A stretch of DNA of 64,000 nt from positions 779,058-843,057 of the forward strand of contig VFFE01007653.1 of NCBI GenBank assembly GCA_008921705.1. The letters are read 5' to 3'. The translations under genes and the position numbers were made by a program. Under the pieces are notes generated by a model. That model saw only the letters and a program-made list of their open reading frames with translations. It had not been told where the DNA came from and searched no databases. Positions 12,478 through 24,968 of this stretch are shown piece after piece. The stretch comes from Burhinus oedicnemus. Lineage: Eukaryota; Chordata; Aves; Charadriiformes; Burhinidae. The stretch's first letter is position 1, and each line of letters starts with the position of its first letter.

Positions 12478-15400
12478 TAGCAGAGTATCACATGTATCTT
12501 TGATGCAGTTTTCTTATATACAGAAAACGTGCTCTGACCTGAGATGACAATATAAATTAAATAGGAGATAGTAATTTTTCTCACAGTTCCCAAATCTCAT
12601 AAAACCAGTCTATTCCCCAAAGAAATCCCTGCAGAAAGGACTCCTTGCATATTCTTGGAGGAGCACATTCCATGTTTTTTTCTTTTTGGTTTTTGGCTGT
12701 TTCTCTGTCTTCTGCCTTTAAATACATAGAATATGGTCCACCTTACCTAACCTGAGACATTTACAGTGTAAGCGTTCATGACTTTGGGCCAGTCACTGCT
12801 GACTCCCTCACTGGAGAGAGAAAGGCACTTTTAAAGCACAAATCACACAACCCATTTTAGATGTCTGTTTTAGGATGAGACAAATTATGAGACAAAAGTG
12901 CCCAATTCTCTGCACTGACTGTAAAGTAAGCCTAAAGTAACTAGCACAGGGCAGATGCTGACATCTTGTCAGGTGAATGCCAGCCTTACAGATCATCAAC
13001 ATCTCACAATCTTAACTCAATCATAACTTCCTCTTTTTTTCCCAAAATATATAGAGAGAGTAGAAATTTCAACTTTTTAACTAGCTTTTTCCAGAATAGG
13101 AATTTTTACTGGTTCTTCCATTTGTTCTTAATGACATATGGCCATTGTATCAATAGCATACTTTCACCTGACCTTCATCATAAAAACCCCAATAACTCCA
13201 TTGTTTGCAGAAGCTTGCATGGAATAAGATGCTCAGTTCTAGTCACTGTGGCAAAAAATGTACAAATAAAGTCAGTCTTGAGATATAAACAAGACTTGAG
13301 AAAAAGCACACTGTATGATATGGAAATTTGAATTTTTATGTCCTGTGACCTATCGGTGTCTTATGTACCTAAAACAAATGATGGCTTCATTTACATTTAT
13401 TTTAGGTTCAGACAAGTGAATTTATTAGATTCACTGACAGAAGCATGTCATATTCATTCTGCAACACTGTTCAGATATTTCTGAAATTTTCAAAAAAGTA
13501 CTAAAAATTATTCTGTTATCTTATAGTGGACTGAATAACAGCTGCATGGTATGTGGATGAAAGCCTATCCTGGGGTTTCAGGTGTCCTAGCTGCAAGCCA
13601 GAGTTATGACCAGCTTAGGGCACGTGAAGACGAGAAGCTGAAAGTCTTAATCCAGTTTGTTGTAACTGATGGATGGAAATAACAAAAAAAGAATATTTAT
13701 TTAATATGTAGCAGATGCAAGCCGAACAACAATAATTTTACCTGAAAAAAGCATCTAAGATTTACAAAAACGTAGGCCTCAAAAAAGACTATATAAAAAT
13801 AGTTTTTCCAGACCTCAGCCTTTAACATGAAATTAATTCTATTCTTCATGCTCAACATCCAATTTTTCATATTAAATCCAATAATGATTGCTATACACAA
13901 AGTGGAGATGTCTGCTTGGGTACAGCACTAAGCAAATCAAGGCTTTCTGATAAGTACAGATAACCAGGATGCTTTTAACCCTCCCATAGCCAAGCAGTTC
14001 TAACAAAAAAAACAAAGCACTGAAGGGACAAGTTTGCAAATAGTTGTAGATTAGTAGAACAGGTTGTTTAAAAATCTTTGAATCCACACAGAGCAGAAAC
14101 CTGACGTTCTCTGAAGATGTTAGGAAGGAGAGTTTAAACAACTTGCCGTGATGAAAGAGCTAGAGGGCATGAAGTTAATCAGTGTTGTCTTCAGCTGTCT
14201 CACATAGGTAGCTATGGGAGTCAGAGGACCACAACAAAATCCATCCTGCAGGGACTTGTTTAGTGCCAGAATACTTTTAGGGTAGTTTACAGCAAATAAA
14301 TTACATAGTAGGAGAAGGTCCTTCTGACGTAATGTTTGGGTAAGTAAACAAAGCATGTGGGTTTTTTTGCAGCTTGCCAACCCTTCCCTTTATAAATATT
14401 TGTAACAATGTTTTGCATTTTAAACATACCTATTTGTATCCAGCCTTACCGTGGCTTGAATTTGGAGTGATTCGAGGCAATCCAAATACACTGGGTGGCT
14501 TAATAAAATTAACACCTTTGCATATTGATGACTCTCTACTTACGTCTTTAGGCCATCACAGTTACACCACCACTTGTAGCATACCTTGTGAATGCTGGAA
14601 ATTTTTGGGTTTGATTTGTGTATAAAAATGAAGGATTTGCTCAGACCTCCCTGTTTTTCAGTTTTGACACTACAAGTGATTCTACAAATTATGTGAAGAA
14701 TTAGGGAACAAATGCAGAAATAAAACAGATCTTCTGTAGGAGGACTAAGATATTTTGAAATAAGTATTTTGATGTAACATATGTGGTCTTTTTCCAAAAT
14801 TATTTTTGTTTATGTTATGGCATTCCTACACAGAGAAACTGGAGGAGGTACAACTGTTAAGTAGGTTGAAGAAAGATATGGCACCAACCTCAAGTTTGCC
14901 ATAATGGGTGTGTAAAAGTCTTCCAGCATGTTTGTTGAAACAGAAATGGATGGAAAGTTATGCAGAACTACAGAGGACTGCTCAGAAGTGTGAGCAACAC
15001 ACACTAGTCAAGGCATTGCTGTTGTTCCCACACCCACCAAAGATCAGTATTTTATGATATCCCTTGGCAAGAGGCTTTGAAGTCAGTCATCTCACAGGTT
15101 AACTATTGCACCAAGAATTTGTGTACAAAGTACAACCATACTGTCCAGTCTCAGTCAAAATTCAGTTTTATTACATGCATTTAGCCTGTTCATGTTTTCC
15201 TGTGAAGAATATCTGCTAATGTAAAACATAAGATTCAGTGGACAGGGTCATTTTCCAGTAAAAAATGCATATGGATTTGCAAAATAGCAGAGGAGGTGAC
15301 TCTCAATCACTCATTCAAACAGTTGTTAATTGACCAATCAAATACAGTACAGAGTTCCTCATCCACCCAGTTGGCATTTGTGTCTCTGAAGACATTAATT

Positions 15401-15649
15401 TGTCCTTAATTTAGGTAGTGCCTTAAGACCATTCTTTGAATAAGCTTGCAGTAAATATGTTTTGGAAGGAAAGATTAAATCTGTCTGAATCTCCTGAAGG
15501 ACTCTAAGAAGCTTAGTTATAACAGCTAGCACTTTCCATCAGAAAACTATTTTGTTTGTAAGACAGAGAATACTCCACGTGAAAAAATTCCTAACTGGCT
15601 GTATAAGGAAAGCATCTACAGAATGTCAGCTGCATACAGGGAGACTGCC
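12478..15649. other. Non-coding stretch
   Basis: No gene recognised. The 121-codon plus frame at 12966-13331 is rich in Ser, Asn and Phe as expected from random AT-rich DNA and has no recognisable domain. A short stretch near 13230 (GATGCTCAGTTCTAGTCAC) could be another CR1 crumb but is too short to call. Confidence 0.6.
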
Positions 15650-15803
15650 CAAGGAGGTAATATCTTTTGTTAGGCCAAGTGACAGAGCTGGGAAAACAGA
15701 AAAGCTTTCAGCCACATATATCTTTCTTTAAATCTTGAGGAAAACCTAAAATCTTGTCTCTTTATTCCAGCTGTATTACTTGGTCCAATAAAAGCAGATT
15801 TTA
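15650..15803. mobile_element. Palindromic MITE-like ancient amniote repeat
   Basis: The left arm GAGGTAATATCTTTTGTTAG then GCCAA is mirrored by the right arm TTGGTCCAATAAAAGCAGAT then TTTA. Inner parts also pair roughly: AAGCTTTCAGCC on the left and CTTGTCTCTTTATTCCAGC on the right. The TTGGTCCAATAAAAG/TAATATC end pair is a common motif of a palindromic repeat in turtles, crocodilians and birds. I do not assign a family name. Total length is about 150 bases and the copy is old. Confidence 0.65.
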
Positions 15804-16189
15804 TTTGCATTGAGTTGTAACCTGACTTGACTAAGGAGTGATTTTGAAAGTTTCCTCATCTAAGGTGGAAAGGAATCTAAAAATGGGGATTCTGGTGCAG
15901 CTTAATAAAAGCACTTAGCTCCCCAACATGTTTTCCAGAGTACCCAAAAAGTAGGAGAACATATCCACACAGAAACTGCATTTGCAGAAATGCCTTCAAG
16001 TAATTGGTGATAAGGAGAAACGTGTTTTGCATCGAACAAAGCTATGAGTACCTACCTGAATCCTTCTGGTTAGGTAGAAATCTGATTCTTAAAAGGAGCA
16101 AGAGTTACAGCTCACACAGTTTTGGGGGGATATAAAAATAACAAAATTAAAATAAAAACTTCTATATGTGCATTAGAAGTAAACTGGAA
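15804..16189. other. Non-coding spacer between two old repeats
   Basis: I see nothing specific here. It separates the palindromic element from the CR1/L3 fossil. Confidence 0.5.
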
Positions 16190-17500
16190 ATAAGGGGAAA
16201 TATAGACCTGCTGAATGAGCGGGGAAGAGTTACGATGGCCTAATGAAGTCCAAGTGTTCAACAGGCTGTACTTGATACCTTCTTCAGTCTTTAAAATAAA
16301 GATTGGTTTTCATGCATAATGCAAGTTTAATAACAGGAGAGAAATGCATGCCAAAACAGCAGAGATGTTAAGGCAATTTAGACATATTTAAGTCCGGAGA
16401 CCCTGATGCTTTCTAAGGCATTAAGGAAACGAAGTCATCTCTAGACTATTAGCAATTACCTCTGAGTAATTGTGGTGTAGGTCCCAAGAAATTAAATACA
16501 GGAAATCTTAGAATATATTAAAAAAAAAAAAAAGTTAAAAGCAGAAGATGAGGAATTATAGACCAATAAGCCCACTTAATGCCTGGAAGTATTTAACACC
16601 GGAACAGTTTTCTGGCTCCATAGGTATAACAAGTTCATAAGACATAGCCACCACAGACGTGTTACCAACATTGCTATGTCAATAACAAAGAATGTTAGAC
16701 CAATTTGGTTGCCTTCATTGACAGGCTAACTAATCAGGCAGGTACAGGTGAGAAAATGGATGAGATTCCTCTTGATTTTAGTAAGGTTAACATGTAACAG
16801 GAATATTCTATAAAGCAGCAAAGGAAATATGTGGAAGAGAAACTGAACAAAATTAAAATCTTCCCCCAGATTAGTTACGAATGATTCACTGTCGAGCTAG
16901 AAAGGCACTCTGAACACCGTCTGTCAATGCATTTCTATTTGCTGCTGTATTAATGACTTGGATGACAGAATAAGGAATACACTGATCAAATCTGAAGACA
17001 CCAAGCTGGAGGGAAGTATTTGCAAGTGCTTCAGAGAACAGGATCAGAATTCTAAATGGTCTTGATAGACTGATGGAGCAATCTGGCATCAATGAGATGA
17101 AATTTAATATGGACAAGTGCAAAGTGCTACCTTCTGGGAGATGAGATGCATAAATATGAGCTTTGAAATAACTGACTAGATGGTGTTTCTAAGAAAAGGA
17201 GGCTGGGCCTTCAGTGACCAAAAACTGAGTACAGGTTAACACAGTGAAAAGACAACTCTGACTCTTGGCAGAATTAAGAGGTGTATAAAGAACAAGGATT
17301 ATTCATTCTACTCAGCATTTGAATATTTTTACACAGATCTGAAGGATCAAAGACAAATGAACATTGATTAATATGCAACACAGAGAAAGCAAACAGACTT
17401 TTAAGAGGTTGAAGATGAAGAGATAGAGAAAAGATATATGAACAGTTAGGGAAAATTAACTTTGGACTAGAAACATAAAGAGAGATCAAAAGTAAAAAAA
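16190..17500 (+). mobile_element. Ancient CR1/L3-like LINE fossil, about 1.3 kb
   Basis: Heavily decayed plus-strand LINE. Blocks in the correct order still resemble amniote CR1/L3 ORF2: GGAATTATAGACCAATAAGC near 16552 (fingers, NYRPIS), CTTGATTTTAGTAAGG near 16771 (LDFSKA, the first catalytic region), GATTCACTGTCGAGCTAG near 16881, ATTAATGACTTGGATGA near 16950 (INDLD), GAAGACACCAAGCTGG near 16994 (remnant of the ADDTKL catalytic box), GAAATTTAATATGGACAAGT near 17100 (KFNxDKC), and a match to the late ORF2 region up to about 17500. The box giving ADD is changed and many stops and indels are present, so it is inactive. A 14-A run (16520-16533) interrupts it. Borders are approximate. The match is from recall of the family, not an alignment. 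Confidence 0.8.
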
Positions 17501-20500
17501 AATCCACCAGTGACCTAAGCAATTACCAAGGCAAACATTTATTGACAAGCTCCAAAACTCCCCCAAAGCTGGAATTTACTGAACATGAAGTACATGTTCT
17601 GCAACTGCTGTATGATCAAGATAATAAGCAGTATTTAAAATAACATAACTAATAGGTCTTCTCTTGTAACCAAAATGTTAAAAGTTATTAAACAAGACCT
17701 AAACAGGCTACTGCTTTATCAACAACTTGAATTAAGGGATATTGTAAACTAAGTATTTTAAAAATAAATATGCTCATGCACAAAGGATGCATTTTGTTTT
17801 CCTGATGATATAGGCAGAAATGACCTATGAAGTGTTTTATGCAGATTGTTGTAAGACATTTTCCAGGACAGGCAGTTAGAGAAACACTCACAACTTTCAT
17901 ACAAGAAACGTGAATCCATTTCACTGCTTCTGCTTGAACTGTGCACTCTGCACTGAAACTCTGCAAAACTTTCATTACAGCTGTAAATGCTTCTGAAAGT
18001 CACCTTCACTAGAATTACCCAAAGGAAATGCAAGCCTTGAAGTTTATCCATGACAGTGGCTTCCTTCTAATTCTGCCAATAGAAGAGTAATTACAACACC
18101 CTTTCAAACTGATGTTGAAGATGATCTTTGGTGTTACAAATTAAATATAAGGCATGGATTCATTTGCAAGCCATATAGTCCCCTTCACCACAAACTCTTA
18201 CCAGTTTTAAGAGAGAACAAAATATTTTCTTTACTCTGATATTTTCCCCCCAGTTCTTACTTTGGTAATAATATTCTTTTGGAGATAAGAGAAGATTCTT
18301 GGACTGACTGAAATATTTTGTATTAGTTTGGCCACAGAAACAGGACTTGCCCAGCCCAATGACATGGCCAGCTGCAGGTCAGATAGGATATGCTCCCTAC
18401 CTGTATACTGGGACCTACTTGTCTTTAAAATGCTGGGCACATAGCTGGCAGAGCATAACTGAAAATTATTATCAGAGCTTTTACTTCTAGGTCCTTCTTC
18501 AGTGTATACTGTGTTCAAATCAGATAATTATTGACACTCTTTCAATAGAGTTTAAAAATCCATCATAAAAATCATTCATACGGACAAAGTGTCAACAGTT
18601 AGGCTATAATTTCTTTGCAGTTTGTAACGCCCCCAAAGTCCAGTTATCTGCCTTTCCTGTTATGTACTGACATACAAGTATAAGTAATATATTTTACAGA
18701 CCTCATTCTCATATCCTTCCATTATTCTAATTAACCCTATCTGTTAAAGGATTAACACCTTCCTTCCTATCACCACAGAACACATTTTACCTAAAGCAGA
18801 AATCTTTTGTAAGTTAATAAGTTCACATTTGTGACTCCATTCTGCCCTAGACTTTCTTTTCTTTTTTTGGTCATAGCTCAGTACAGATCAGCAGCATCAA
18901 TAATCAGGTTGACATGTATGTGGAAAAACTGGTATTGGACAGGCTGCTCATCAATAGCACAGTTGCTTAAGCTGAAGAGCTGAAACGCAACGATTTCTTC
19001 AATTCCAAATATTTAAAAATAGTATTCTATTGGTAGATCTTCCAAGTACTCCTTTAACAGTCATACATATTTGAAAATGACAATAAAGCACTCTGGATGT
19101 ATAATTTCTGTGAGGTATAGCCAAAATAATTATGCAATATTAGAACTGATCTATGAACAACCTACTTTAAGTCTTAATTTGCTCAAGGAACACAATGGCA
19201 ATGTCCTTTTAATCTCCATGAGAAGCAACACACTCACTGAATTTTTTTTAGATACTTTAAAACCAGTGCCTCTGTCTTAATGTGTGTAAGACACCAAAAG
19301 TTGGATGTGCTTTGCTCAACAGACACTCTGGTGTTTGTTATGTTTCTAGTTTATACTATATTTGCCACCTGCTCACTAAGTTACAGATACATGATTACAT
19401 AGTATTGTGTTTAAATAAATTGATATCATGAATTGGCTGCTGCAATGAATTAATACACCGAGCAAAGCAATAAATATCTGGAGGAAGAAACAAGCTCAGC
19501 TCCAGTGTATTTATTTTCATTTTTCATCTCCACAGTTTTTTATATGCAGGAGACATATATTTTGACATATTTTTACTGTGAACATGACATTTTATCTTAG
19601 AATTTGTCTGGAATTTGTTTAAAACTTGACAGGCTTATATTCTTGAACATCATCCCATGGAGGTCTAAAGCTCTACTGACGACGTCAAGGATGCCTGTGC
19701 TCCAGGACGCTTGACCAGCACTGGCATGTGCCCTGGCTGAGCAGACAGATTCTTGCAGCTTCTAAATCCAAGAACTTGCTCTGGCTCTAAAGTGCCCTGG
19801 CCTGGAGGCTGAGCAACACTGCTTTTTTGCATCACGGTGAGCTAGCACAAAATGTGCACCACTTGTCAGCTGTCAGTGAAGACATGGAGAGTTTCCCAAA
19901 ATGGAAAATGGCTGGAATGAGTACAGCCAACGCTGCTGACCTGATGAAAGCCCATCAGAACCACTTTATTTCTCAATCCTCTTTCTTCAAAAAAGTGAAA
20001 GAATTCTTACCATTTTTTCCTATCCTTCTTAAGCATGGTTCTTACTATTCACCTCTTAACTCGCTCTTTTTTATAGCCTCTTAATTTGTGCCTTTTATTT
20101 TGCACTCATGCTTTTTCTTCTTTATTGTACAGTCATCTCCTCAAAAGCCGATGCCCAAAGAAATAATGTACACCCCCCAGATATCCTAGTTTACACCTTT
20201 ATGTGCGCAGAGAACAGACAGGAAAACACAACAAAATAATTAGTCACCTGATTTAACAGAAAAAATTCCATCTCATTTTCTTCATGCCTTTTGCTTCTAT
20301 CCCCCCATCTAAGTCCTAAGGAAAACTGAAAGACATTCCCAGCAGACTTCATTGCTAAGGCTTAAAAGGAAACCATGTATTCCATGGTAAGGTATGTATA
20401 CATTTTTTACAGAAATTCTCTCTTTCCACTCCCTTAGTTTTGGGGTTTTTTATGAATGCAGAACTCAATTTAGAAAAAAAACCCATGAGGAAATGGTAAT

Positions 20501-23500
20501 CAAAAGAAATGCTTAAATGCTAATTAACTGCTGAATATTAAATAAGCAATACTCCAAGCATTCATATTTCTCAGGCATGTAATTATGAAGGATTTGTTGA
20601 TTTCATCCTCGACGGCCTTAGCTATAGCTGAAAATGAGAAAGCAAAAGACATTTAAAACCTGATTTTTAATAGTGTAGAGGACTTCAGGTCTCTCCAGGT
20701 TCTTATGTGTATGAAATGAGCCATGGCTGTAAAAAAGGAAAAAATCAAAAAGGAGAGCAAGCAATGTAACAAATCAATAGTTTCCAATTACGTACATCTA
20801 GGAAAGTATGACAGTGCCTTCAGGATAAACAAAAAACTCCAAAAAGCAATACAGGAAAAATGAAGGTAATGAAATCTATATTGACAGATTGACTTAGTAA
20901 TGCTGAAAAGTGAATTCAAACACTTGTGTTTATGAGCATTTCCCTCCTTAGGATTCCCATGCAGAATGTATTGAGTTTGGTTTTTTGTTCAAATCCTACT
21001 ACATAAGGAAGGCATGCTGTGTTTCCTGGAGTTTTTAATTAATAGTCATATCAGTGATCCCTAATAAAAAATAGTTACTTTATCAAGCCATTCACCTCCT
21101 TGTGACTTTTACTACTAGGAGAAGATCTTTTTTTTTCAAAATCCAAATCAGGATCCTTAGTCCAAGTCAGTCCAAGTCTAGGAGAGATCAGTGTTGACTA
21201 CACTACAAGAAAGTGAATAAACACAGGAAATATAGAAATAAATTGGATGTGTACATACATCATGGAATAAGACAGCTAATGATTCTGGTATTCTACTAAA
21301 TAAGAATGAACCTACATTATAATCTGCTTTGACAGGTTTTGCAGCTTATAAAGCTTAATTTTTATTAATTTCCTCCAACATCTTTATTAAAGAAAATGAA
21401 ATCTAGAAACTGGTTTCAATATACTGTATTTTGGTGAGACTGCTGCACATCAGAAGACCTTTGTCTTTACAAAGGCAAAAACCACCTGCATGTAATAAAG
21501 CTGTGACAGGATCCCACGCAATCTGTGGGGTTCTACAATAACATTTTAATCCAACATGCGCATGCAGTGCAACTTTACGCTTCAAAATGCTTGCCCAGTT
21601 CTGTCTGACTGGCTAGAAACAGACAGAGGCTAGCAAGATCTGTCCATGGCTGGGGAATAAGCTGGCTGCATATGGGGCAACTTTAGCCTGGAAGCCACAA
21701 AAGCAAACTTAAGCACTTCCTCTGTATATGATAATAGGACAGAGGAGCATGGGAGACAGTGTCCAGCTGTCCTCACTTTGCACACTTCATGGAAATATGA
21801 ACCGCCTTAACCTACCCGGTAATTTAATGTAAGCCTTTATTTTCATCACCTTTCTGTAACTCATGGGATGAACTCTAGTACCTGAAATCCTTCCTTCAGA
21901 AAGCAGTGTGGGTTACCAGCCACGCTCAGGGATAAGAGCTGACTGTGTTCTTACAGCAGGGTGCTGCCCATACAAGCGGAGATAACTGTGCTTTTCCAAG
22001 CCATCCCAACACTACTTCTTGGATAGCACAGTCCTCTGCTGTTTTAAGCCGAGTGTGCTTTGAAGTGCATTCTCACCCTTTAGTGCTCAGGAAATGATTT
22101 TGTGGAGAAAGGACTGTCATTATCAGTTTCAGATTTGTGCTGTGAATATACTAGATCAATATTGAAACATCCTTGTTTGGTCTTTTGCTGCACTGTTCTC
22201 AAAATAATCTTTGCTGTCAGGAAAGTCAACTTCAGCAGTTTGTTACATAAAATCAGACTGAAACTCGAGAGAGCTGCTTCAGAGACTTTCCAGCAATATG
22301 TGTGTGTCCACGAGTGGGCTTTGGCAGACCCTAAGTGAAAAAAGAACCATGTCAAGACTTGCTTAAATAGATTCTATAAACCTACTTCTTCTTTATGAAG
22401 TGGTCTGAGTCTGCAGTATTCTCCTTCTTCCTAGCAAAAGCCTTTTCCCTTCCGCCTTTATCCCTTCCCACGAAGACTTTCGCCAGTTAAGTGAAGAGGG
22501 GATAAACCCCATTTTTGGAAGACGAGTCTCATGAAGATGCTGGTGTTCTGGACTCAGGAGAAAAACTGAGAACACCAATGAAAATGAAGATGCCAATAGG
22601 TTAGAGGGTATGGAAGATACCACTGCCACAGAGCAGTGAGAAATGGTGTTCAAAAAGCTGCAGTGGAGACTAGGGAGACAAATCAGCATGAGGGGAGGTA
22701 TAAATAAAGATCAATAACAGAAATACCAAATAAAGACAAGCTTCCAGCAGCAGTTCCCCAGTGGTTTTGATGTGTGAGCTGTCCTGCTCCACCCCAGTCA
22801 CAGTCTGAAGGCAGGTGCTCAAGCTGTGGGGGACGATCCATACTGCCTCATTCCCCAGCCCTCACTCAGCTTCCTCTGATTAGTGGCATTTTCTGGTTCC
22901 CACAGGTCCCTGCAATACCTCCGGTAGCCCTGTGACCCCAGTCCTGCTGTGAGGACTGTGACCCTCAGCAAGAGCTGCTGCCCTTCACCTACTGCAGAAG
23001 CTGACTTGAGGAAAGCTCTGAAGGATGTCTGATCACCTTCCAGTCTTTTTCTACTAGAAATACATCTACTTTCCAACATAACTACCACTCTTGACAAACA
23101 GCTTTCCTTCTCCTTGGCTGACTTGGTGGACCTATTTCTTTTTTCACATCCCTTCTTTAAAAATCTTTCTGTCCATTTGGCATTTTGCCATCCTCTCTAA
23201 AAAGGAGACAGGCCTCAGATCATTTGCTCTCTCTGTCTGCAATCCCTCCCTGTTTGCTGTGTGGGACAGCACTTTTGGGGTCTATAAGACAACTGTGGTT
23301 TTGTCACCCGCTTGTACAGTTGCCTTCTACCTCCTGGGACATTTCACATTAAGCCAGCAGGACACCTCTTGTAAGCTCTGACTGGATTTTCCTTGTGTGA
23401 CTTTATTGGGAAAGAGAGAAATATTTAAGTATAGAACTGGAATTAAAACAAATTCAGCTTTGGCTCAAGGCTTGTAGTTTAGATAGTCTTACAAAAGAGC

Positions 23501-24276
23501 TTGTAACATATCCCAAGTTTCTTGAAATTATGAGCCCTGGAAGTTGTCTCGTTTGGGAGAGCAAAAATGAAGACAGCTAAATAACTATTTAAATTTTAAA
23601 CCCTTAAATTAAATGTGAGGAAAAGATTAGGGTTTGTTTTCTTAGTAACAAGGAGACTGTTCTACTGTGGTAGACAGTATGAAAAGCCCTTTAACAACCT
23701 TAGGTAAACCTGGATTTCCCCACTAGCCATTATACCCATGCTTTTGTTTATATATCTAAGCTTTGACTGCAGTAACCAATCCAGTGAAGAGTCTCCATGG
23801 AGACTGAAAAGTCATTTTAAACACCCATAACTTTCAGAATATAAATGTCTCTTAGCAGATATTGTATGAATTTTCAGCTAGAGGCAAGATTTCCTGATCA
23901 TTCTTGGTTACTTTTGTATTTTCTGTAATGTACTCACGTAAATACACACACAGACAACAAAACTCTGTGAAGATTATAAAAAATGAATAAGTGTTTGTAT
24001 TTAAGATGAACTACCAATATTGATTTTCCTTGATCTATGAAAGAAATGTCTTTAAATCTGCTTAGAAATATGACTTTAACTGCTATGTAAAGTGTTGAGT
24101 GTGGTTTAAAAGCTCAGAAAAAACGTTGATTATAAGGGCTGTACAAAATAAGGAGAAAGGCTAAGATGGCTAATCTCAATTTCTGCATCTAAAAACACAA
24201 TACAAACATGGTATTTATTATTTCTCTCAACTTTTCCACAGCTTACACACATGCAATTTTAATCTACTTCTCTTCT
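17501..24276. other. Non-coding stretch
   Basis: No exon or repeat recognised in about 6.8 kb. Open frames up to 98 codons occur on both strands with no domain. A 10-bp tandem duplication (AGTCCAAGTC twice) lies at 21159-21178. A somewhat GC-richer part at 22760-23090 carries overlapping open frames but no recognisable protein. Confidence 0.6.
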
Positions 24277-24301
24277 CTTTTTTTTCCTTTTTTTTTTTTT
24301 T
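24277..24301 (+). repeat. Polypyrimidine/poly-T tract
   Basis: T-runs interrupted once by CC, followed by TAATTGCAG. The tract plus CAG looks like a splice acceptor on the plus strand, but no coding exon follows that I can recognise. Confidence 0.8.
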
Positions 24302-24530
24302 AATTGCAGATGCAGGTTTCTTGTGGGTGACTTGTCCCTGGGGTCTTAATGATGTGTTTGACGATTCTCCCCCAGCAACCAAAACTGAAAGGACTGATAT
24401 TAAATATTACATCAAAGGAAGGTTTGCATCCCCATCCTTTCTGGCTAGTTCATGTTTTGTTCTCTCCTTTTCTCCCAGAGGCTGCTACATTCAGTTCTGT
24501 TATCTCCTTGTTTGTAGCAAGGGAGCTGTA

Positions 24531-24968
24531 ATCATAGAATCATAGAACAGTTTAGGTTGGAAGGGACCTTAAAGATCATCTCGTTCCAAGCCCCCTGCCA
24601 TGGGCAAGGACACCTCCCACTAGACCTGGTTGCTCAAAGCCTCATCCAACCTGGTCTTGAACACTTCCAGGGACGGGACCTCCACAACTTCCCTGGGCAA
24701 CCTGTTCCAATGTCTCACCACCTTCAGAGTGAAAAATTTCTTCCTGAGATCTAATCTAAATCTACCCTCTTCCAGCTTGAAGCCATTACCCCTCTTCCTG
24801 TCACTACATGCCCTTGTCAAAAGTCCCTCTCCAGCTTTCTTGTAGGCCCCTTTCAGACACTGGAAGGCTGCTCCTAGAAGGTCTCCTCAGGGCTTTCTCC
24901 TCTCCAGGCTGAACAACCCCAACTCTCTCAGCCTGTCTTCTTAGCAGAGGTGCTCTAACCCTCTGATA
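24531..24968 (-). mobile_element. 5'-truncated CR1 LINE, 3' end
   Basis: CR1 is the main non-LTR retrotransposon of birds. On the minus strand this copy ends in ATTCTATGATTCTATGAT, the diagnostic CR1 tail. It includes the end of ORF2 (reverse transcriptase polyprotein): a frame at 24620-24820 reads GRFRLDLRKKFFTLKVVRHW followed by NRLPREVVEVPSLEVFKTRL. Only about 440 bp remain of an element of several kb, so it is immobile. The truncation point is near the CCCTCTGAT motif. The open frame is a remnant of CR1 ORF2 and not a host gene. The coding remnant is still readable, suggesting moderate age. Confidence 0.95.

Noticed and set aside
13225..13260. GATGCTCAGTTCTAGTCAC as part of an old CR1
   Set aside because: One short block without neighbours in the right order.
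12966..13331. 121-codon plus-strand frame
   Set aside because: Composition typical of random AT-rich DNA, no domain, no splice or promoter support.
19676..19692. TGACGACGTCA-like palindrome as a CRE site
   Set aside because: Not an exact CRE and no promoter context.
24557..24845. Plus-strand frames over the 24.5-kb CR1
   Set aside because: Antisense shadows of the CR1 ORF2 remnant.
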